Assembly (NCBI GenBank): GCA_964017195.1
Contig: OZ024895.1
Location: forward strand, 15,914,034 to 15,978,033
Source: Siderastrea radians
Taxonomy: Eukaryota; Cnidaria; Anthozoa; Scleractinia; Rhizangiidae
Reading direction: 5' to 3'
Length of the DNA stretch: 64,000 nucleotides
The translations under genes were made by a program, and so were the position numbers. The notes under the pieces were generated by a model that was given only the letters and a program-made list of their open reading frames with translations, made no database searches and was not told the DNA's origin. Numbering within the stretch: position 1 is the stretch's first letter; each line of letters opens with the position of its first letter. Below, piece after piece: positions 57,095-64,000 of the stretch.

Positions 57095-57457
57095 CAATTC
57101 CACAACAATTCACAACAAAATATCAAGGGAAGACTGTCACAGGGATGAATGGGTCTTCTGTGAACTTTACTTGGACCTTCTCTAACGATGTCGGTAGAGT
57201 GAGATTTGGTCTTAGGCGGGATGCTTATGATTTGATTGAGCCAGTACTAGTATCACTAGAGGTAGGCTTTGGCTCATACCCAGTTCAAGTCCCACCGGCA
57301 TACTCTGGACGTGTGAGTGGTAATATATTTTCTGGCCAGGCCAACTTCACCATTAGTTCTATTACAAAACAGGATGAAAACGTATATGGCTGTGAGATTG
57401 AATTAAGAGGTGTTATACCCAGAACAAGAGTTGACTTCGTGCAATTGGTTGTTGAAG
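57095..57457 (+). CDS. Unit G V-type Ig exon
   Basis: Acceptor TGTTGCAG, donor TTGAAG|GTGCGT, phase 1-1, intact. It encodes IPQQFTTKYQGKTVTGMNG, SSVNFTWTFSNDVGRVRFG and FTISSITKQDENVYGCEI. Here the C-strand Trp is Phe (RFG), and the B-strand Cys is again Trp, so this domain lacks two of the usual core residues. Confidence 0.85.
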
Positions 57458-58165
57458 GTGCGTGTTCCGTTATTATCCGTTATTAAATAACAAAGGTGCA
57501 GCGCTAATAGATCCTAATATAACGCGTATATCAAGGACATACCACTAATTTGTGTAAAATCGTAGATGTTCCATCTTATAAACGTTTTATGCAACACTTG
57601 AGCAACTTTCAGCCGACTTTAAAATTAGTTAGCAAAACAAGACCTAACAACGCAATTGCTTTTGCAGCAACACTTACAAGAGGGTGCAAATTCCTTACAA
57701 TTTCAATTAACCTTTTAAGACTGATATAGCTTTTATTTCACGAATTTTCGTTTATATATTAAAAACTGTATAAACTGTGTGCTTGTTCAAAGATTTTACT
57801 TTGATTTTTCGCGATGTAAAACGGGTACAGAAAGTGGACAGTGCCCAGACTACTAATTAGTTTTTGTTAGGCTTGCTTTAAGCTTGTTTTATTAACGTTA
57901 TTATATTATTAACGTTAGTGTGGTGAACGAGGGCACTTTGCTTGGCTTACATGTGTTTGATACTCTTCGTGGCCAAACACAAGTCTCCGTTAAGCTTGGT
58001 GGGAAGGTTTCCCAAACAATATTCGAAAGGTCGTCAGTTTTGCTCCCCCTAAATGGAGTGACGTTTTTACCCAATAATTATTTGAACACTTTGACATCTG
58101 AATATTAAAGATAGATAATCATTTAAAAAACGTTGTTTTAATTGATGTTATAATTATACTTGCAG

Positions 58166-58423
58166 AAGCACCTCTAATCACTTCTCTGACCGCTGTAAGT
58201 TCAAGTTACAGAGGGGGGAGTGCGGTTAACATTAGTTGCAAAACGAAGGGAAAACCTGACCCAGAAGTCAGGTGGATCCATAACGAAGAGGTGAAGAGCT
58301 TTGGTTCTAAAACAGCTCATCTCAGTTTAAGTTCAATCAGCAAGGCAGATAAAGGAATATACACATGTTGGGCCAATAACTCTGCAGGGATTATAGAGAA
58401 ACGACTTAGACTTGTAGTTAACT
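58166..58423 (+). CDS. Unit G I-type Ig exon
   Basis: Acceptor TACTTGCAG, donor GTTAACT|GTGAGT, phase 1-1, intact. SAVNISCKTKGKPDPEVRWI and SKADKGIYTCWANNSAG show both Cys and the Trp. The unspliced frame stops at the third codon after the junction. Confidence 0.85.
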
Positions 58424-58827
58424 GTGAGTACTGAAAGTCATTATATTAATTTACATTGTTGAACCCTTTTCGCTTTCTATTTTAATTAATTGTTTTTGAA
58501 TAAATAGAGCACCCTGTAACGCATCCGGTCATGTTTCTACCCACTGAACATTTATAAAACAAATTTCCCTTCTACGCTTTCAAGGCCAATTGGAGCTGGC
58601 TTCCTTAGCCACACCTATTAGGCAATAATACTTTCACTTCCTTTCGACTGCCTACGACCTTTCGCCAATATTCTACCACAAAATCTGAATAATGTCATTG
58701 CTTGTTGACGAATTTCGCGATTCGCGAAATTCTTGTAGATTTGTTTCATTTAAAGACGACAAAGGCTTATAGGAGTTTTGCTCTTCGAAAATAAAACTGA
58801 AAATTACTAATTAGTTCAATACACGTG

Positions 58828-58888
58828 TGACGTAATCAATTTCCGCTGAAGCTATTCCTATGTGAAACAGATTTCAGCTCCGCGTTTC
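58828..58888 (+). promoter_or_regulatory. Unit H upstream box
   Basis: TGACGTAATCAATTTCCGCT, GAAGCTATTCC and AGCTCCGCGTTTC in order, starting 219 nt before the unit H ATG. Nearly the same as unit I. Confidence 0.55.
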
Positions 58889-59046
58889 GTTTAAAGTCTT
58901 AGAGTACAAGAGTTCGTAGCAAAACAAAATGGTCGCTCTGCGTTATCAGTGATTGATGAAATACGCATCACTTCTCGTCCATTATCTCCAATATATTGTA
59001 AGTAGTGACAATATCGTTCGTCTTACTGTTCAACATCGCTGTTGAG

Positions 59047-59122
59047 ATGCGTCTTGTAGACACAATACTAACGTATACAGGATGCTGCATTTTCTTAACA
59101 CTGGTGGTAATAACACATACAG
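59047..59122 (+). CDS. Unit H signal-peptide exon
   Basis: ATG CGT CTT GTA, 76 nt, donor CATACAG|GTATGT, phase 1. It encodes MRLVDTILTYTGCC then IFLTLVVITHT, a good signal core. Confidence 0.8.
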
Positions 59123-59707
59123 GTATGTATACCTTTTGCTCCACTACCTTGATGTTTTTCAGTGCTTATTCCATGCATGCGATAATTAGCAAAGTTACGT
59201 GCATGCTCTGATCTGCTACACTTTTATTGTATACTGTCCACACCAAATCAAGTGCGATCCGCAATATTTCTGGTTTTATTCGATTCTGTCCTCTTTATTT
59301 CTCCAGCGAAGCGGCTGCCAGATTTAATTTTTTTTTCAATGTATCTATACACTCATATTCAGCGTCATTACTCAACGCTTGAATGCTATATCGTGTTTCA
59401 AACTGTGGTACTGTTGAGTGTTTTTTGGTATCCCGTCACATTTCCAACAGACAGAACCTACGCGGTTGGCATATTGCTTACAACAGATCCAATCAATGAA
59501 ACACGACGTTTAAATCGACTCTGAATTTATTTGTTATTCAAAACTAACTTGTAAGCTAAAACAACGTTTACCTGTTACTGAATATTGGTACAGTGGAACC
59601 CCCCTTTAATGAAGACTATGGTATAACGAACGGTATTTTTCAGCCCAGTAATAGTAAAAAGAGGGGAAAACTAATATGCATTGGTGTAAGAGAAGGGCAT
59701 CGGAGAC

Positions 59708-59738
59708 AAACAAACAAACAAACAAACAAACAAACAAA
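59708..59738 (+). repeat. (AAAC)n microsatellite
   Basis: About eight ACAA/AAAC units shortly before the unit H V-exon acceptor. Confidence 0.85.
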
Positions 59739-59779
59739 AAACACGCTTTTTTATAGCTCCTCAATTGATTCCTTCGCAG

Positions 59780-60175
59780 CAAGCCAGCTCCAATTTGCTT
59801 CAAGATATCGTGGAAAGACTGTGACAGTGTTGCCTGGGTTCTCTGTGAACTTCACCTGGAGCTTTTCTAGCGGTTCTGATAATGGTGTTTCTCTTGTTAT
59901 GTGGGGAGTCAAAAGAGATGGTGATAATTTTTTTACTAGCAACGGGTTACTGGTAAGTCTACACCCATTAAGAAGCCCGGTATCTCTTCCAAATGCACGC
60001 AATAAAGAATACAGTGGACGGGTTGGTGGAAGTCTTACTGGGAACACATCCTCTGGTCAGGCCATCTTCACTCTAAGTTCCATCAGAAAATCCGATGAGA
60101 GATTTTACAGCTGTATTTTGTTCCCACACCGTGGCTATAAAAAAGACTACGACAACTTGTACTTGCTAGTTGCAG
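59780..60175 (+). CDS. Unit H V-type Ig exon
   Basis: Acceptor CCTTCGCAG, donor GTTGCAG|GTAGGC, phase 1-1, intact. It encodes SQLQFASRYRGKTVTVLPG, FSVNFTWSFSSGSDNGVS, LVMWGVKRDGDNFF and FTLSSIRKSDERFYSCIL. It has a longer BC loop than units B-G. Trp replaces the B-strand Cys. The open frame extends upstream through the AAAC run, but the splice acceptor sets the real start. Confidence 0.85.
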
Positions 60176-60507
60176 GTAGGCAACAGTCTATTCACTTAAA
60201 TTCTGATATATATATTTTTTGAAACATAAACAAGTAGTTAAGAGTGAAATCTCCAAGAGAAAGCTATAGATTTCTCAGACATATTACTAAACTACAATGT
60301 AAAACCTTAAAGAAAGTACAACTTGCAACCTGTTTCGATGTTTGTAATGGTGACATAATTCTTAATTGAGAAAACAGGACCACTGATTTTAAGTTTTGTT
60401 TCATATTTATACTATGCCTCAGTTTGCCTGTACAACCTCTTGAACAAAGCAGTGCCTTGGAAACCTCAAAACATAATTATATAAAAGGGCATTTTTTTAA
60501 TTCACAG

Positions 60508-60765
60508 AGCCACCTAACGTCACAATTCCAACTGCACTAAATGTAGGCTGCAATGAGGGAAGTCCTGTTAATATCACTTGTGAAGCGAAGGGTAATCCAG
60601 ACCCACTTGTGAAGTGAATCCACAATGGACAAGTGAAGGGTTTTGGATTTAAAACAGCTCATCTCACTTTTAGTAAAATCAACAAAGCAGATTCAGGGAT
60701 ATACATATGTAGAGCTAATAACTCTGTGGGAAGAACAGAGAAACAATTGTATCTTAAAGTCAACA
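60508..60765 (+). pseudogene. Unit H I-type Ig exon with nonsense at the core Trp
   Basis: Acceptor TTCACAG, donor GTCAACA|GTAAGT, phase 1. NITCEAKGNPDPLVK leads to TGA at 60615-60617 where the family has the invariant TGG (Trp), then the frame continues IHNGQVKGFG and ADSGIYICRANNSVG. One G-to-A change explains the stop. The signal and V exons of unit H are open, so a truncated product or skipping of this exon (phase 1-1 symmetric) would keep the frame. Confidence 0.8.
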
Positions 60766-61409
60766 GTAAGTTCGAGTAAGTATTATGTTCAAGACTCAGC
60801 GCAGCTTATTATCTTTAATAACGGACGTATCTTGTTCGTGCTTACTCAAGCAGCTAGATTTCAGGCGCTTACTCTCCCTCTGTCTTGTGACCAGGTGGAT
60901 TAACTCGATGTAATCTAAACTCATAGGTCGAATTTGGGGGAAAGAATGTGGTTGACAAGTCCCGTGAATTTGCAAAGAAAGGTGCTCCTGTTCCCACCGT
61001 CTCAGTTTTGCGGTGACACCAACCGGATGTTCATGTGTTGAACTCGTTTCGTTTGTCATCTCAATAAATTGTCTTTAATGAAAGAGAGCACCCTTTAACG
61101 CATCCGTTCATGTCTCTGCCCGATGAACATTCATAACACAAATTTCCCTTGTAAGCTTTCAAAGCTGGCTTCCTCAGCCACGCCCATTAGACAATGATAT
61201 TTTCACTTCCTTTTGACTGCCTTCGACTTTCGCCGATATTCTTGCCACATAAACCTGAATAATGTCATTGCTCAAATTTGTCCCGCGGTAGATGTTTCGA
61301 GAGTCGTCACATCTTGGTCATTTAGACATGACAAAGCGGGCTTAAAAGGTTTTTGCTCTTCGAAAATAAAACTGCACTGATTACTAATTGTGCTGGTTAA
61401 ATACAGGTG
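60766..61409. other. Spacer between units H and I
   Basis: The part from about 61080 on closely matches 58505-58830 upstream of unit H, marking the recent H/I duplication. No exon recognised. Confidence 0.45.
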
Positions 61410-61475
61410 CGACGTTATCAATAATCAATTTCCGCTGAAGCTACTCCTTTGTGGAACAGATTTCAGTTCCGCGTT
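61410..61475 (+). promoter_or_regulatory. Unit I upstream box
   Basis: CGACGTTATCAATAATCAAT, TTCCGCTGAAGC and CAGTTCCGCGTTTTG in order, starting 218 nt before the unit I ATG. Confidence 0.5.
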
Positions 61476-61627
61476 TTGTTGGAATCTTTAAGTTTAAGAG
61501 TTTGTTACAAAACAAAATGGTCGGTCCACATTACCAGTGAAACATCGATGAAATACGCATCACCTCTCGACCATCCTCTCAATAAGTAACAATATCGTTC
61601 GTCTTGCTGTTCAACATTGCTGATGAG

Positions 61628-61703
61628 ATGCGTCTTGTTAACCCAATACTAACGTACACAGGATGCTGTATTTTCTTAACACTGGTGGTAACAACACATA
61701 CAG
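61628..61703 (+). CDS. Unit I signal-peptide exon
   Basis: ATG CGT CTT GTT, 76 nt, donor CATACAG|GTATGT, phase 1. It encodes MRLVNPILTYTGCC then IFLTLVVTTHT. Sister of the unit H exon. Confidence 0.8.
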
Positions 61704-61994
61704 GTATGTATACCTCTTGCTCCACTACCTCAGTTAAAATTTGTTCAGTGCTTGTTTAATATGCATGTAATAATTAGCAAATTTACGTAAATACTCTGTT
61801 CTACTGTCCACACCAAATCAAGTGCAATCCACAGTATTTCTAGTTGACTACTTATACTTCAAATGTTAGCTGATGGCTGCAATTCCTCGTTGTTACTCTA
61901 CTTCACAGTTAGAAGTGAACTTGATTCAAACTCTCCCCGCCAAATTTAATGGTGCATGTTGTTCCATCTAGCCTTCTATTGATAGCTATTGGTT

Positions 61995-62160
61995 TAGCAT
62001 TCTGGCTCCAGTTTTTCAAAGATGGGGTCCTTTTTTTCCACTGGATAAATCACTAGGCAGCCGACAAAATGTGTTGGTTGGAGTGCACTTTATCCACTGG
62101 ATAGTGATATTATCGAGTGGATAAATGTGTCCAGTCCTATTCTTTGAACGCAAGAATCGT
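61995..62160. mobile_element. MITE with TATCCACTGGATA words, second copy
   Basis: CCACTGGATAAATCACTAGG, CTTTATCCACTGGATAGTG and ATCGAGTGGATAAATG lie in the intron between the unit I signal and V exons; the word cluster matches 30575-30712. Confidence 0.6.
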
Positions 62161-62319
62161 ATCTCATATAAAACTTACTTGGGGTTTCTATAAACACTTG
62201 GCCATTAAAAAGTCTCTTGTGGTTTGCAAACGATCAGTTATCCTTTGGGGGTAAGGGAACGACACGAGAGAATAACTTAAAAGAAACAACTACACTTTTA
62301 TTGCTAATTCCATTTGCAG

Positions 62320-62718
62320 CAAGGCAGTTCCAATTTACGTCAAGATATCGTGGACAGACTGTAGCAGGGTTGCCTGGTTCCTCTGTGAACTTTATCTGGA
62401 GCTTTTCTGGCGGTTCTGATGGTGTTTTGTATCTTTCATGGGGAATCAAAAAGGATGATGGGAATTTTTTTATTAATAGCGGGAAACTAATAGATCTAGT
62501 CCCATCAACAACCATTTTGTCTATGTCTTTTGTCTATGCCAATCACGAATACAGTAAACGCGTAGATGGAACTATTATTGCTGGCAACAAGTTCTCTGGT
62601 CAAGCCCTCTTTGCTATAAGGTCTATCAGAAAATCTGATGAGAGATTTTACGGCTGCATTTTGAACCAAGTGCGTGGCAATGAAACAGATTTCGACTACG
62701 TGTACTTGCTAGTTGGAG
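62320..62718 (+). CDS. Unit I V-type Ig exon
   Basis: Acceptor CATTTGCAG, donor GTTGGAG|GTAGGC, phase 1-1, intact. It encodes RQFQFTSRYRGQTVAGLPG, SSVNFIWSFSGGSDGVLY, LSWGIKKDDGNFF and FAIRSIRKSDERFYGCIL. Trp at the B-strand Cys position and an F-strand Cys. Long BC and CD loops as in unit H. Confidence 0.85.
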
Positions 62719-63024
62719 GTAGGCAAATGTATATTCACTTAAATGAGATATTTCTATATCCCAGAAACATAAACAAGAAATGAAGAGTGAGTTCTCCAAG
62801 GGAAAGCTAGAAATTTCTCAGCCATATTTATTAACCACAATGTAGACCCTTAAAGAAAGTTCAACTAGCAAGCCATTTGGATATTTGTAATAGTAAATAA
62901 CTCTTAAGAAAACAGGACCATCGATTTTAGGTTTTGCCTTTTTGCCAATATAACCTCTTGAACATAAGGTAGTTCCTTGGAAACCTAAAAAACATTCTAC
63001 AAAAAAGACTTTTTTAATTCACAG

Positions 63025-63282
63025 AGCCACCCAAAATCACTCATCCTACGGCAGTAAATACAACTTACAGAGAGGGAAGTCCCGTTAATATCACCTGTAC
63101 AACAAAAGGGAAACCAAACCCAGATGTAAAGTGGATTCACAACGGACAAGTGAAGGGTCATGGATTCAAAGCAGCTCACCTCACTTTTAGTAAAATCAAC
63201 AAAGCAGATTCAGGAATATACACATGCTGGGCTAATAACTCTGTGGGAAGAACAGAGAGACAACTATATCTTACAGTCAACT
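63025..63282 (+). CDS. Unit I I-type Ig exon
   Basis: Acceptor ATTCACAG, donor GTCAACT|GTAAGT, phase 1-1, intact. SPVNITCTTKGKPNPDVKWI and ADSGIYTCWANNSVG show both Cys and the Trp that the sister unit H has lost. The next exon must lie beyond the window or in its last 700 nt, where I see none. Confidence 0.85.
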
Positions 63283-64000
63283 GTAAGTATTATGTTCAAG
63301 GCGTACAGCTCATTAGTATCTTATAGTGCATAGAATAAAAGAAAACAACACTTGGATTGATTCTGCACAATTGTTTCAAACGTTAGCTCTTAATTTTAAT
63401 GACTACTGTGGGTTAATAGTGCGTCGCGTAGTCTAAAAGTGGAAGAAATCTACTTGTCAGTAACTTCCGGTGACACCATCTCTAGTGTGATCTTTCGGTG
63501 ACCGTAAGCTTCTACGAAATGATCCACCCGACTGTTCACGACTTTCAATAAAATTCTGTCACATATCCCTCAAACATCCCTATCATTTACAGCGTAAAAG
63601 AACTATTGGTATCGGGTACTAATCATCGACATTTACTTCGTCCGCATTTCTCTCGTTGGTATAAAAAATTGATGGGGACGGTCTAACAAATTTTAGCTTT
63701 CAGAAAGTAAAGGTTTCATAAAAACAACCAAGCCAAGATTAAAACTGGAGAAAGCAAAGCAAAACATGTGGTTAAAGTTGTGCACTGCTCTTGATTGGCT
63801 TGGAGACCACACGATGCCTTTTAAACGGCAACTTCGACTGTCCAAAACCTCACGATAATTTATAACTCAGCGTTAATAAATTTAAAGCTACATAAAAGAG
63901 AAACATGCCTTATAGAACAAGATAGCTCAACTGCTAATCTTATATACAGCTTTAAAGCAACAGGGGCCACCAGTCATAGATTCGAGGCGGCTCTATACCA
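63283..64000. other. Downstream edge, no exon recognised
   Basis: I looked for a hydrophobic membrane-spanning exon after unit I and found none before the window ends. Confidence 0.35.

Larger units (their letters stand above)
39481..63282 (+). other. Tandem array of signal peptide / V-Ig / I-Ig cassettes
   Basis: Eight units (B to I) lie head to tail on the + strand. Each has an upstream box, a signal-peptide exon, a V-type Ig exon and an I-type Ig exon, all with phase-1 splice junctions. Units E and H carry disabling changes, unit C lacks an ATG, and unit D has an extra broken V exon. I found no membrane-spanning or cytoplasmic exon between units, although each I-type exon ends at a good phase-1 donor. 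Pairs E/F and H/I are close relatives in exons and in flanking DNA, showing recent duplication. Mobile elements interrupt several introns. Candidate role: variable ectodomains of an immune or recognition receptor family. Confidence 0.8.

Noticed and set aside
59606..60047. Minus-strand frames opposite the unit H V exon
   Set aside because: Antisense shadows of an exon with good splice sites and clear Ig features on the + strand.

Overview
The window looks like nuclear DNA of an anthozoan cnidarian, probably a stony coral. It is AT-rich and intron-rich, and it is full of MITE-like foldbacks, a DIRS-type tyrosine-recombinase retroelement, Crypton-like recombinase fragments, LINE tails and tRNA-derived sequences. 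The species assignment is inference from family resemblance; nothing in the window proves it.

Layout. 0.4-2.0 kb: a decayed signal-peptide / V-type Ig / I-type Ig unit (unit A). 2.0-7.3 kb: a tandemly duplicated ~0.9 kb repeat whose second copy is split by an internally deleted DIRS-like element (about 3813-7262). 7.85-9.63 kb: a giant inverted repeat with ~0.86 kb arms, followed by small foldbacks and a tRNA-Glu-like SINE at 10.45 kb. 12.2-13.15 kb: three ~315 bp tandem repeats. 13.37-17.91 kb: the only long intact gene, a two-exon, ~1487-residue protein of a dispersed invertebrate family (paired Cys/His modules, a PIN/FEN-like nuclease segment by inference, a Cys-rich CXC-like tail). 19.8-22.4 kb: exons that read as the cytoplasmic tail of an Ig receptor with several phosphotyrosine-type motifs, mixed with a Crypton fragment; another Crypton fragment lies at 22.9-23.6 kb. 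23.6-39.4 kb: gene-poor, with microsatellites, minisatellites, MITEs and a 1.56 kb element with clustered inverted terminal repeats.

39.5-63.3 kb: the main feature, a head-to-tail array of Ig cassettes on the + strand. Each unit has a conserved upstream box (TGACGTAGTCA-like, TTCCGCTTAAGC, TTTCCGCG) usually 190-220 nt before the start codon, a 76-79 nt signal-peptide exon, a V-type Ig exon and an I-type Ig exon, all joined by phase-1 introns. I count unit B, C, D (with an extra broken V exon), E (pseudogene), F, G, H (nonsense in Ig2) and I. I see no membrane-spanning exon between units, yet every Ig2 exon ends at a good phase-1 donor. The simplest reading is either a set of alternative, separately promoted 5' cassettes joined to shared downstream exons outside the window, or a birth-and-death cluster of two-Ig receptors whose 3' exons were lost. 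The V-type domains share a striking oddity: the B-strand cysteine is replaced by tryptophan while the F-strand cysteine stays.

How the parts may work together (inference): unit A and the tyrosine-motif tail at 19.8-22.4 kb look like remains of one complete receptor gene (signal peptide, V, I, [membrane exon not found], signalling tail), so the array downstream would encode variable ectodomains of the same receptor family, resembling in outline invertebrate allorecognition or immune IgSF clusters.
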